The translations under genes and the position numbers were made by a program. A stretch of DNA of 64,000 nucleotides from Lithospermum erythrorhizon (Eukaryota; Streptophyta; Magnoliopsida; Boraginales; Boraginaceae), in the NCBI GenBank assembly GCA_019722365.1, contig JADFUC010001351.1, forward strand, positions 682,001 to 746,000. The letters run 5' to 3'. How positions within the stretch are numbered: position 1 is the first letter of the stretch; every line of letters begins with the position of its first letter. Below, one piece after another: positions 37,754 to 49,390 of this stretch. The notes under the pieces are model-generated. The model worked only from the letters and a program-made list of their open reading frames with translations, was not told the origin of the DNA and did no database searches.

Positions 37754-38449
37754 ATGAAACTTGATAATTGGATTAGCAAGATTGACAAGGAGAATCCAGC
37801 AGAAAGAATACAACAAAATGTGAATAAATTAAGTTTCAAGAATCAGGACCTACCTTATCTCAATGGCAAGAGGAGGATATATGAGCCTTTATGCATAAGG
37901 AATGATGTTTATGTGGCTAACAATGTTAGACATACAAGCAACTTTAAGAGTTTTGACCTTAATAAACTCCCTGATGAGAAAATAGTCCAATATTCTCCAA
38001 ACAACAATGCCAATGGTAATGTGATTTGTATGACTAGCTCTAGTAAATCTAAAAACAAACTTATTAATGGTATTGACCTGAATAAATTCCCCGATGAATT
38101 GGATGACGAATACTTGAACAACTTTGAAGACTATGGTTACCCCAGAATACCTATTTTGTCTGATATAACTGCTCATTCTTCTAGTAGTATAATTACAAAT
38201 GTGAAATTCGCTCGATTATCTCTAAACAACCAATCAATGGTTTCAAGTTTTGACCTCAATAAGATTCCGCCTGTTGAAATAGATGTTGAGGAATTTGGGT
38301 TCTCTGATGGTAGCATTAACCTTTCCATGGACGTTTTGAACCTCAGGACAAGTTTTGACCTTAATAAAACTCCCAACGAAATGGATGAAGAGGAATTTCA
38401 CTACTTGGAGGAAAATGATGGTATTACCATGGTCCGTGGATGCTATTAA
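37754..38449 (+). CDS. Unrecognised protein with four DLNKxP (EAR-like) repeats, 231 aa
   Basis: Open frame from ATG 37754 to TAA 38449; the frame is open a little further upstream to 37715. Four repeats are visible: SFDLNKLPDE (DLN codons at 37955), GIDLNKFPDE (38075), SFDLNKIPPVE (38252) and SFDLNKTPNE (38357). Each is followed by an acidic segment, such as MDEEEFHYLEEND in the last, giving a consensus (S/G)(F/I)DLNKxPxE with acidic tail. DLNxxP is a known form of the EAR motif, which recruits TOPLESS-type corepressors. There is no signal peptide, membrane segment or recognisable DNA-binding domain; linkers are Ser/Asn-rich and look disordered. I do not recognise the family. An upstream ATG frame (37226, MVPSLASTSISIASKDISS) could be a first exon, but no donor/acceptor pair of matching phase is convincing. 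A consensus donor (AAG|GTGAGT) overlaps the stop. Confidence 0.6.
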   Translation: MKLDNWISKIDKENPAERIQQNVNKLSFKNQDLPYLNGKRRIYEPLCIRNDVYVANNVRHTSNFKSFDLNKLPDEKIVQYSPNNNANGNVICMTSSSKSKNKLINGIDLNKFPDELDDEYLNNFEDYGYPRIPILSDITAHSSSSIITNVKFARLSLNNQSMVSSFDLNKIPPVEIDVEEFGFSDGSINLSMDVLNLRTSFDLNKTPNEMDEEEFHYLEENDGITMVRGCY

Positions 38450-40470
38450 GGTGAGTATACTTCAACAAAACATGGACATAATTATTTCATGTATTTGGTT
38501 AAATATTTAGGACTTAAAATTTCGAAATTTCATGTATTTTTCAAAGAGTAAGTTGTAAATATTGTTATTTGCATTATACATTCTTTAAATAGAGACATAA
38601 TAGTCAGGCATGATCAAATATGACATCCTTTCTTTCATCCTATTCCAACAAGTTTGATTGGTAGACACATGAAGGTGTCTTTGTCCTCATTTTTAAAATT
38701 CGGTTTTTGCTGATTGTAAGAATGCTTTGGAAACATCTCAGCATTTTGGTTTATGACTAAAATTTCATTATGGCATCATTTCTTTTTGTAATTTGAAATA
38801 GAAGGCATCCCAAATTTACCTTTTTTAAATAAGTATTTGAAAGGGATTTGCCCCAACTGACTTTTAAACGTCTTTTGTACGCAGCTCATTATATGATGCT
38901 TGTCCAGTAACGGAATATATATTCTTTATAGATTATTTTAAAAACTTTAAAATTTAATTGGATCGACGTGTTAATCAATTTTAGTAATTAAAATCAAATA
39001 AAACATATCACCCTACTTATAACCCAGCACCTCTACCCCACTGCCACCGTCCCACTCCTGCCCACCACCCACTAAGTACCGCCCCCAAAAATTAAGCAAA
39101 GCTTTTATGGTAAAAACAGCTCATTTGAAGCTAAAAATGAGAAAAACAAGAACACCCCACTCACAAAATCAAGAACAAATTATTTTTATGTACTAAAACA
39201 AATATTATTGGTATATGTAATCACGGAGTTTCAATACAAAAACTTATTAAGTGAATTGTTTGAGGCATTTCTAAGCTCTGTAATTATACATCATTTTGGC
39301 TGCATACAGTAGAATGCTCAGTTTTTCATAGTGCATGACTTTTTTGGTATGTTCATTTTGTATTCCAAATATTTTTTGTTGAATTGAGTATTAGATTAAT
39401 AGGCAAAGAGTATTGTTTTGAAACAGTCTTTAATTTTTGGAGGCAATGGGATGGGCAAGGAAGGGTGGAGGTGATGTTTTATTTGATTTTTTGTTGAGGA
39501 GTAATTAATGTATTTAATATTCTGACTCATTTAAATTTTTGTTATTTAAAATTAATCCATAAATTTGTATGAACACCTATTATATAGTGGGATTCGAGGT
39601 GTAAAAACCATTTTCTAAAAGAGTTCAAATCTTAAAAATCATAGCAAGAATCTTGTTGAGAGTTGAAATATATTTGGAGATGATAAAATAATTTAAGGTG
39701 TGAATGAAATTTAGTCTTAGTTCATCTATATATAACATTTAAACACCATGCTTATTTTTAAATACTAACCAAAATGATGAATTATATGCACTGTGAAAAA
39801 ATTGGAACACTAACAGCAGTAATATTTAAAAATTTGAAAATCAAAATTGAAAAATACACCCACTAAATATAAAAGCTTGACAATCTTATTGGGGATGGAG
39901 AGAATGCCTATAATGTGGATAAAGATTTACAGCTTGCACCATCCGCAAGAGAGGATCAATTTGTCGTACATTCAAAACTCTTCAAAGGGTGGGGGGTTTT
40001 GAGTCTTGGCAGGTTATACTAAACAAGCGTGAGGGACATTAGACACATGACAACTTTATCCTTAACTACGCACCATCATCATCCCCTTCAAGGTTAGTGG
40101 TAAACATGGCGATAAGAGCACTATGAGAAGGAGAATATAGTCTTTCCGTGTGAAAATGGCAAAACACACCACCTAGAAACTCTATTTGATTTCTCGATCA
40201 AATCATTGAATAAATTTTTGGATCAGCCAAAACATGTTCCAACAATGACCATTGATATATACTCTAATCATGTTGCAATGTCATCAACCTCTGGGTAACC
40301 TACAAAACTTGGAAGTAATAAATTATGTCTCTGTAGGACACAAAATCCAAAATAAACACGATAGTTGAGTCACAAAAAACACAAAATGAGAAGCACCACA
40401 TATAATACCATCCAGAGCATGAGGCACCAAACCAAGAATCAAAAGCAAATTATTAACAAATAAAGGCATC
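38450..40470. other. Intergenic spacer
   Basis: Contains the 3' side of the DLNKxP gene, a C-rich block (39010-39080) resembling those at 13.1 and 45.4 kb, and AT-rich filler. No gene supported. Confidence 0.55.
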
Positions 40471-40479
40471 ATATTCTGC

Positions 40480-43400
40480 TTAGATATGTGAGGGTGTCTT
40501 TTCTTGAAGCAGTTATGCAAGCAGAAAATTGTCTTTCTATCTGTAAATACAAAAGCCGGGCAAGTCATGTAAAATAATTCCACTTGAAGAAAGCGGAGCC
40601 TTTACCAGAAGGCCCAGACACACCAGAGTCATAGATAACTAAGAGAATCCTTTTTAAATTTATTATAAACAGTTCTTGAGGCTTAGTCCTTGGAATTCCG
40701 TGTGCAATGCCGCAACCACACAATCAGAAGCTACAAGATTACAAAACAGCTGAGGAAGTCGAGGTGTGGTTATAAATGAATAGATTGCCTCATAAGCTCA
40801 TACAATTAATCCAGACGTTCAAAATTTTAGTAATGAATATTTGGTCAATTTATCTAAATAAAATATTAAAAACTTTATACATAAAAAATATCAGCCTACA
40901 AAATAGATCAAGATACAATCAACTTTAGCATTTAATAGCCTTACAACACTCAAATTCAAATATAGGAAGCAGATAGGGAATGGAGGTTACACAAAGAACA
41001 ATTATCTAGTGTCAATTACAAACCTGTCAAACTTTCAAATTGCTTCTGCCAGCTTCATTTAGGACCTATAGAAGTGCAATAACCATTTGCTTTACCTGCA
41101 AGAATCACTATGATTACGATACAGTAAAATCAGATAAAACACAATGTGTGCCTTGTTGTTAACATCGGGGAGTTTCAAAATGTTCTAGTATTGTGAATAA
41201 GGAGCTAAATCGAGGGTATTTGCCCATGTGTTTAAAGATCAGGGTTAAAATGAGAGAAAAGTTCACTAATTTCCAATCGTTCTTCGTGAATCTTACATAT
41301 TAGAAGAGCATTACAGGAACAACAGTTATCTACTTCAAGTAAAAAGAATATCTTTAAAATCCCTAATAAAACAGGCAAAACACACGACAGAGTTGTTTTT
41401 ACAAATTCAGGGGACCATGACAACTCTGCATATGTTGAGAAGATCTGGACAAGTAACAAGCAACAAGGTGCATAATTACAGATTGCATAGATATATTTAA
41501 GCGGGGAAGCAAAAAATACCTCTTGTCTCTCTATATATCCTGTGCCATCCATGTCATGGTAAACTAAGCATATAGCCACAGACATATAATGAGCAATTAT
41601 AAATTTGTTGCAACAATTTAGAAAGAAACAAAGGGCTGCTTGCAGGTATTTCCTCTTTTAGCACGGTGATCTTATCTTCTTGAAGTCTCCAAGAATCAGT
41701 GACTCCTTTTTACAGCATAGAAAAAGGTAAAATATCTGACATAAGGCCGAAATCCCCAGGCAAAGGGAAAAAAAATGGGTTTTTAACATGGAATACCCCC
41801 ATAGAAACATTTGTGAAAGAACTTATCTGAGAGGAAAAACACTCAACTCGGCTGTAAGATAATTACCAAAGAGGAGATGCATTTACTTGTAAAGGAATAC
41901 ATGTTAAGTTCTAAGCGCTTGAGCTTCATTCATTCCAGGCCTCTCAATCTTTTTCCTGAAATTTTTTCCTTTTCTAAAGAAAATAATATGTTACACAGTT
42001 CATACATCCAATTAGGTTAACCAAACTTAATTCATCACTTTACAGAAGCACCCGAAAGTTAGAGACTCATAATTAACCAAATAAGCTCTCCTTCTTTCTA
42101 TTGCCATCACGCCAACTGTTTTAGTAACTACACATATGCACCCATAAATAAACTTGCACTGTTATAGCGAAAAAAGATCAACAAGAAGACTGAGCACCAG
42201 GTACTAGAAACAAGAGTAAGAGATTACATAGCTGCTACAGCCTGATTTATCGAGGAATTCAGTGCACCCACATCAAAATGAGTCATTTACTTTGCTACTC
42301 TTCTTATCTATTGTGAACTACTCCCTCCATTTCAGGTATTCTTTTGGGATTTCGTGTGAAGGCTTTGACTGTATAAATTACTTTTTATTCACTTGTCAAA
42401 AATATAAAATTGAGATCATTAATTTTGTTTTAAGAAAATATTTTCTGTATTATGTTTTATAATTTTCATGATGTGTATAAAAGTAATTACGATATTGAGT
42501 TTATGTTCTGAAAATGAAAAAAATCAGTCGTTTTTAGAGGCAGGGCTATTAGTAGATAGTCTGTTTGTCTTGAAAATTGATGGAAAGCAGGAGGTAAAGG
42601 CTACATCTTTATCAGGCCGCTTAGGTAGGGAATTCTTCAGAGGCGTTGGAGCATATTCATGTATATAGAAGGTTTAAATAATCAACAGGAAGGACAATTG
42701 AAATTATTTGCACAGCTAATAAACATCAGATATAAGGGGTCCATCATACCAAACAACGCTAATGTTACTCCCATCCAAGGATTTTGGATACAATAATTGG
42801 AGAAATGGGTCCTATGAGGGACCCCCAGGTAAAGGAGGTCCAAACCCAGCTGGGCGAAGAACTTGTTATTTGGAGGAGATGGCCCAAGAGGCCCAAGAAG
42901 GAGCTGAATAGGGAAGCCATGGGCCAAGCCACACACAGTGGGGAGGAGAGCAGGTTGGACACGATTTTTGTTTTTTAAGTGTCATTTAAATTAGTTATGT
43001 GCATCAGCATAACACGCCAACTGGAATTCTTCCTTGCTTATTAGCCCATCGTCCACAACTGAACTGCTAATGCTCTTGAATAGCTCAAACAATGCTTCAA
43101 CTTCACTCACGCTAACTGGAAAAAGATGGAGAGATCATAACTGAACTTCCCTCTACCATCCAGATCAAAAACCAAATAATAATGTCTTATATCTATTTAA
43201 GAATAAAATGTTATACTGCATCAACATAACTGCATCTTTGTCTTGACCAATTCAGATAAATATTTAAAATATCACATATAAATTTAAGGATCATAAAATT
43301 GACAACAGGAAAGCATAGAGAAACATTCGATTTCTTCAAAATGCACAATCCTGCATTAATGGAAATCATCTCAATCTGATTGTAATGAAGCTCTTAGTCA

Positions 43401-43669
43401 AGATATAGGACTGTTTTCTGAATTAAATTAATCTTTCCCTCTGTTATTAGTTCATTAAAGCCACCTTATCGTACAAGATCAGTGGAGTAAACTTGTCAAA
43501 TGAAAAATTCTAACCAGAGCAACCACCGCAGGTACTTTAAACCAGTTAAATACCGGAAAATAACATGACAAGAAGAATAAACGAACTTACAAGCTGTTTG
43601 AGAAGCAATAACGATGGGATCTTCATAACCAGGTCTTTGCCTTTTAACTTTAGAGTGGAAACAGCCCAT
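40480..43669 (-). pseudogene. CBL: Decayed calcineurin B-like calcium sensor (CBL1/CBL9 type)
   Basis: CBL proteins bind calcium through EF-hands and activate CIPK kinases at membranes. Exon 1 (43669-43591) is intact: MGCFHSKVKRQRPGYEDPIV, with Gly2 and Cys3 lipidation sites. Exon 2 (from 43115) joins it in phase and reads [20 protein letters not shown] then [14 protein letters not shown], but at 43014 the frame leaves the family (CYA and then stop) where LFK plus a donor is expected. Further pieces follow in gene order: a shortened KGVIDFGDF...EDKI remnant at 41661-41720, LYHDMDGTGYIERQE at 41563-41520, and VKQMVIALL at 41095-41066 ending in TAG, then frameshifted. A weak C-terminal trace lies near 40480-40540. 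About half of exons 3-4 is missing. The intact start could still produce a short product, but no functional sensor. Identity is secure; exon limits in the decayed part are approximate. Confidence 0.8.
42680..43013. other. GC-rich block abutting broken CBL exon 2
   Basis: Homology to CBL ends at 43014 and is followed leftwards by a GC-rich stretch (42800-42950) unlike the AT-rich intron. ORFs here on both strands overlap and match nothing I know. Probably an inserted repeat that removed the exon 2 donor. Confidence 0.4.
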
Positions 43670-44400
43670 TGACCAAAGGAGCCAATCCTTTAGAATTTAC
43701 TAGCCGAGCGTCTAGCACCTTAGGCTTCACAACAACATACCATCATCAAAACCATCTTAACCTTGACAATCACAAAACCCAAATCCAAGACACACCCCAA
43801 ATTATTAGTAAAAATTTCACATATATTCCAAAATCATGAAATCTTGCAAAAAAATGTCATAAAACATAGATGCAGAAAATGTCAACAAAGGATTAATCCT
43901 TCATGTAAAACCTACCCCCCTCCTCTCTCTTAAGTCTTAACTAGAAAAGAACCATTGAAACCCATTTTCGATTTATTCATTTAGCACTTTCCAAAAATTG
44001 CTGAGTCTGCCCATAACTGAAGAAAAACTAATTAAAAGGGTAGATTTAATTCCATAAAAAACTATTCTTTAAGAATCTTCAACTATATTCTTTAAGAACC
44101 TCCATATATTTTCCCATCCATGATCCATTCCCCCAAAAACAACCTAGGATACTCCGAATCCCCAATTTATTTATACTAAAACTCAAAAAATTCCAAAGAT
44201 TCACACAAGAAATCCAACTTTCATAATTGCTTATATAATCAAGCAACAACCCATATAAAATAGGGACAAATAATTTGAAAACAAATTATTGGGTAAATCC
44301 AAAACTATTAAACAAAACGAATTTCAACAAAAAAAGAACACATGCATTCACAACAGATACATGGATATAGACAAAGAGACGAACAAATCAAGAACCCTTA
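43670..44400. other. Probable 5' leader/intron of the CBL gene
   Basis: AT-rich DNA between the CBL start codon and the tandem array at 44404. No coding signal. By position it should contain the rest of a 5' UTR intron. Confidence 0.45.
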
Positions 44401-44403
44401 TAG

Positions 44404-44742
44404 AAAATGAGCTACAAAATGCAAAAAATCACATAAATGAGAGTACACCTTTGGTACAAAAAATCAAGAACCAACATATAAAATGAGCTATAAAATGAAA
44501 AAATCATATACTTTTGGTGAAAAATCAAGTTTAAAAAATGAGCTATAAAATACAAAAATCACATAATTGAGAGTATACCTTTGGTGAAAAATCAAGAACC
44601 ATGTTAAAAAAATGAGCTATAAAATACAAAAAGTCATATAATAGAGGGTATATATTTGGTGAAAATTCAAGAACCATTATAGAAAATGAGCAATAAAATA
44701 CATAAATGACATAATTGAGAGTATACCTTAGGTGAAAAATCT
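44404..44742. repeat. Five-copy tandem repeat (about 74 bp) in the presumed CBL leader intron
   Basis: The word AAAATGAGC begins units at about 44404, 44480, 44535, 44609 and 44683, each continuing TATAAAATACAAAAATCACA, then GAGAGTATACCTTTGGTG. Spacing is 76, 55, 74 and 74 bp. On the minus strand each of the better units carries AAG|GTATAC, a splice-donor-like sequence; the last one (about 44727) sits directly after a pyrimidine-rich leader (TTCTTCAAGAGAGACAAAG). Confidence 0.8.
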
Positions 44743-45330
44743 TTGTCTCTCTTGAAGAAGAGAGAAAAAGAAAGAAGATTAAATATGTTTAAAGGTTCAT
44801 TGTGTGGATACAACAACAAGAATTGAACACTTGGTCGGATTTTGAATATTTTTTCAGACAGCCAAAAGAGAAAGAGAAAGAGAAAGAAGAGAACACAAAT
44901 TGGACAAGAAATATGGGACACTCTGTAGGATTATATTAGCTGTTTGGTTTGTCCGGTACACGCATCGTGTGGGCGACTGGGCATTGTGTGTTAGGGCCCG
45001 AGCCAGGATGGAACTAGAACAAAGTGGCTGTTTTTGCAGTCCAATAAAAAATATTAGCTTTGGCCTAAACACTTCTTCCGAACTACGACACCTTTTTGCT
45101 GGGCTTTGGCGAACTATTTTTATTATTCTCAAGATCCCGGCATCCCTTGTAATTCTCTTTCAAAGAGATAGAAATCTCGGTCCGCTTTTTATTATCTATG
45201 ATCCTCTACCCCTACACCTAATTTTCTCACAATATAAGAAACGACTATATTACCCCTAAAATATACATTAAAACGACTACAAGCATAAGAAACGACTATT
45301 TTGTCTCTAACATTAAAGTATAAGGGGACT
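44743..45330 (-). promoter_or_regulatory. Probable leader and promoter region of the CBL gene
   Basis: On the minus strand 44900-44750 is rich in TTTCTCTTTCTC repeats, as plant 5' UTRs often are, and ends at the donor-like AAG|GTATAC at 44727. The GC-richer 44930-45180 would be the proximal promoter. No TATA box is convincing. Confidence 0.35.
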
Positions 45331-45535
45331 GGGGCAAAACCCCTCAACTCTTTCTTCCTTCCTTAACACACCCTACCTCACCCCATAGCCCACCCCCCGC
45401 CTCCACCTCACAACCCCCACCCCTCGGCCTTCACCCCCCTGGACTTGCACCACTGCCTCTCTACCCCCCACCTTATAGCCTCACCCCATAAACCACGCCT
45501 AGCCCCTACCCCTACCCTCACTATCACCAAAAGAT
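45330..45535. repeat. C-rich, strand-skewed low-complexity block
   Basis: About 200 bp made mainly of CCC, CACC and CCTA words with few G on the plus strand. Related in composition to 13080-13330 and 39010-39080. Confidence 0.55.
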
Positions 45536-48110
45536 CCAATTTTGACTCCCAAAGTCAATTCTGAACAAGACTCAGTTGACAATTTTCTATTTAAATAAGC
45601 TAGAATCAGATCCAAATAAGTTCAAAGAATAAAGGAAATCTGGAAAATTAAGGAAGCAGATAAATGCATGGCTGATTAAACTAGAACTCTAAGTAACTCG
45701 ACACCTGAATGGTAGTGATAATCCTCAAGAATATCAACACGCCTCGTAGAAACAAGGAAGGCATAAATGTTAATATACGGGAAATATAAACTCTCGTAAG
45801 AACAATAATACTAAGAATTAATTTACTCTTACGTGTTCTATGAGGCGGCTTTTTCTTTGATTGTTCCATAAGATCATCTCTGTTAATAAGCTGTAAGACC
45901 GCCGGTCATGGAGAGGTCGTCTCTGAGACCCTGAGGAGAAGGGACCGTATCCAAGCCTGGGGTCATGCGAATAAAATGGGTCAGAGTGAGGCAGGGATTT
46001 CCGTCGTGCTATAGCAAGCAAGAAAAGTGGACGTGGTTATTTTAGTCCTTATATTTTAATAGTTGTTGTAGATAAAACAGTCGCTCTTTATCAGAATATA
46101 CTATTTCTAACGTATTTTGTGGGTAATATAATCATTTCACTATATATCAGGAAGTTGCAAATTAAAGCGGTAGTGGGGCGGCCTGCAAGCTTAGAAAATA
46201 AAAATAATCTCAGGCGCCTACAGTGAACATACAAGTGGGGGCGCCCAGACAATAAAAATAGTTCAGTGGATCAAGCTATGTAAAATTAAATCATATTCAT
46301 GTATTTGTGCCAAAAGCCAAAAATATTTACTTACAAAATAAAATTTTAAATTCATTAATCGCTTAAATTCAAGGACCAAATGGTATGAAAAGTTAAAATT
46401 TAATTAAAATTTAACAATAAATATACAATTTTAAGTAAATTAAAGCGGGTCGCGACCCTCACAAAGCTACGATCCAACCCCTACCCGAAGATTATCGAAA
46501 GTATAAGGTCAAGCATCGATCCCTGCTCGGGTCCGACAATAGTCCGACGATCTGATCGTTAGTTACCTGGTTCTGTTCAGACCTGACCTAAAACCCAAGC
46601 ACTCCAGACATCATTTCAAATATCTCATATTTCTCTAACATATCCGCTCCACTAAATCAGAGTAGCTTACTTTCAAGATGCGCCTCGTAAGGCTTATCTT
46701 ATGCTTTCATGTCTTAGCTATCGCCCTCCTTTGCGCAGCTTCCTAAGGCGCTTTGTCGTATTTGATAGGACAATACTATGATAAATAACGATTAGAAATT
46801 TTTAAGAGAATTTAGACATTTGATAATCGGATAACAAAGAATGCTTCCGAAAGATACCAATCCTGTGAAATGAGCGAGAGCGCTAAATTCCAAAGACCCT
46901 CAGCCTTCTACGCTGTACGGGTTTACGCAAGTTGTCGAATCTTGTATCGTCGTTTAAAGGAAGCCTCTCACTAACAACTGAGACATCCCGCCATGAACCT
47001 TCCCACAGAAATCGCAGGCGTGAACCTCAAGTGGCCAAGCATAGCTTTTACACTTTTAGATAAATAAAGAAAAAGAAAAATATTGCAAACATATCAGAGA
47101 CATAATACACAAATTCTGGAAAAGTGAATAATAAAATGAGTTGTAATTTTTTCATTCCATAAAGATTGCGACTTTTGATTTTTTAAATGAAGATATCACC
47201 TTTTCATATCAATATAAATTTGATCTAATTTCTAAAATACATGTGAAAATTAGTTAAATTTCAAACAAATTATGAAACAAAAAAAAATGAAAGTAAATTA
47301 TCTTTCAATTCATAGGATGAAAGAAGTATTAAAAAATTAATGCATGCTCATACGCTCTCTTAATATGTGTGATCAACACTGTTTTTGATTGTAATTAAGT
47401 TAAAAAACTGGATATGTTAGTTTTGAGATGATATGAGTAAGACAGTTTTACATAACTCACCGGCTATGTATATACAGCATGAGTCGAGTTGATTTCGTAA
47501 AAAAACTCTCACATGACTAATTGATTCGGCCAATCGCTCAACTTATTATTTCACCCCATCAAGACTGTTCATATTCCAAATTCAATGCTAGTTTAGTGGA
47601 TTGTAATTGTGCACCTTTACATCAGAGAGAAGATTAATTTAAATTTTAAAAAATCAATAATCAAAATTTAAAAAGTCGTTGTTATGAGTACCATGTATGA
47701 GAGTCAACACAAGCAGTTGCAAGACAAGTGATTCCTTAACAAGCTCTGGTAATGACCACTTTACTGCTCTTGATCATCGACTTGTTTGCTATGATATTAC
47801 TCATGAACCAACCATTTGAAAATGTTAGGTTAATAAGCATGATGTCATAAAGTTAATTATTTATAGTTTGAAATAGTTTATTTTGTTTCGTCAAGAAACC
47901 AAACATTAGCAGAATAGAAATACTAAAAAAAATTATTTTTGAAGAGTGAACAATTAAATATGACAATTTAAATTACAAGCATATATTTAACAATGATCGA
48001 ATATAATATTTTGAAACATAAGTGTAACATTGACAAATATAAACAAATTAATAATGATGCTTTAAGCCGTTAAAATTGAAAGTTTAAAGACGTCCCAACC
48101 CTAACCATGC
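45536..48110. other. Repeat-rich intergenic region without supported genes
   Basis: Minus-strand frames at 46021-45818 and 45869-45681 overlap as if one frame were broken, but I recognise no family. A GGGTCGCGACCC palindrome lies at 46447-46458 in a GC-rich patch similar in style to 24760-24900. A 22-codon ORF at 46678-46746 is listed separately. At 47148-47332 weakly paired ends (TTTCATTCCATAAAGATTG and AATTCATAGGATGAAAG) suggest an old MITE. Confidence 0.45.
46678..46746 (+). other. 22-codon ORF resembling a signal peptide
   Basis: ATG at 46678 reads MRLVRLILCFHVLAIALLCAAS then TAA: basic start, hydrophobic core and a small-residue end, as in secretory signal peptides. It has no mature part in frame, so it could be a fragment of a secreted-peptide gene or chance. 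Low confidence. Confidence 0.2.
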
Positions 48111-49390
48111 AAGTTTGAATAATTTTTATTGCCGTTCACACCACTTTACTTTTCTGAACCGGGGCTCCTACATTTGAACAACAATTGTCTTTAGACTAAC
48201 TCAAATTGTACATCTTTTGGTAAAGGAATTACATTCGTGTGGGATACTTCCAACTAACCTTATGCATTCTAAAAGATTGATTAGTTTGTTTTTAATGATA
48301 AACTAATGTCTTTGTGATCTTAATTGATATAAATAATTTTAGTTTGATGAACTAAAATTATTATGCATGTAATTAATCCAATGATAGAAGTAAATATGTT
48401 GCAAGTTTGCAGACACCGACAAAACAAGGGGCAGTTTTTTTTATTCCTAAAAGGTGTAGCCGCTTATCGAATCTAAGTGACATTCTTTTTGCACCATCTT
48501 CAGTTACGTTCATCTCACAATAATTGTTAACGGATGTAATCTAGGATGTTAAATTACGAAAGACAGAAATAAAGACAATGCGATTTTTATGCCAGATTCT
48601 GAACGACGTGTTAGGATTCAACTAAAATCTTCACTATAATTGGTAAGCAACAGACATGCTCTTTAACTCAAATAATAACTAACGCTACTGCTAATCTTAC
48701 AGTGCCTTCAAACTATTCGATAATAAAGCATTTACGCTCAAAAAAGTTTGGAATACTTTTTATTGCCGTTCACACAAATTTTACTTTTCTACCGCCCTAC
48801 ATTTGAACAAATAATTGTCTTCTAGACTAATTGTACATCTTTTTGCAAAGGAATTACGTGTGATACTTCCTCAACTAACCTAAGCATTGTTAAGCAAAAG
48901 ATTAATTAGTTTATTTTTAATGATCAAAAATTAATAAATTTTGTGATCTTAATTGATATAAATAATTTTAGTTTGATGAACTAAATTATTATGCATGTAA
49001 TTAATTCAATGATAGAAGTAAATATGTTGTGTAAGTTTGCAATGACACCGACAAAAACAAGGGGCAGTTTTTTTTATTCCTTAAAAAAGGTGGAGCCATG
49101 ATCGAATCTAAGAGATTCTTTGCACCAAGCTCACCTCTACATGTCTATCTCTACAATAATTGTTGTAACGGACGATTTGTACAAAAATTATATAAAGCAC
49201 AAAAAATAGTATCATCAACATTTTTACGTCAGATCCCAACGACGACAGACTAATCCACCTGCCCAAGCCACCAAAATCTTCACTATAACGGGGAATAAAC
49301 ACAGGTTTTAACCTAAATAATAATCCATCGCTACTAAAGCCTTACAAAGCTTCAAGTTATTTAGTAATAAGAAATAACCTTATATACACA
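48111..49390. repeat. Tandem duplication of a 633-bp unit
   Basis: Unit A starts at 48111 (AAGTTTGAATAATTTTTATT, then GCCGTTCAC) and unit B at 48744 (AAGTTTGGAATACTTTTTAT, then TGCCGTTCAC). They remain alignable throughout, for example GATCTTAATTGATATAAATA, AAGGGGCAGTTTTTTTTATT and CAAATAATAACTAACGCTAC versus AAATAATAATCCATCGCTAC. The right part of each (from about 49183 in B) also matches the segment at 51525-51800, the presumed LTR. Confidence 0.8.

Noticed and set aside
42784..42978. Plus-strand ORF rich in Lys, Arg and Glu
   Set aside because: Overlapping open frames on the opposite strand show this is a GC-rich block without stops, not coding evidence.
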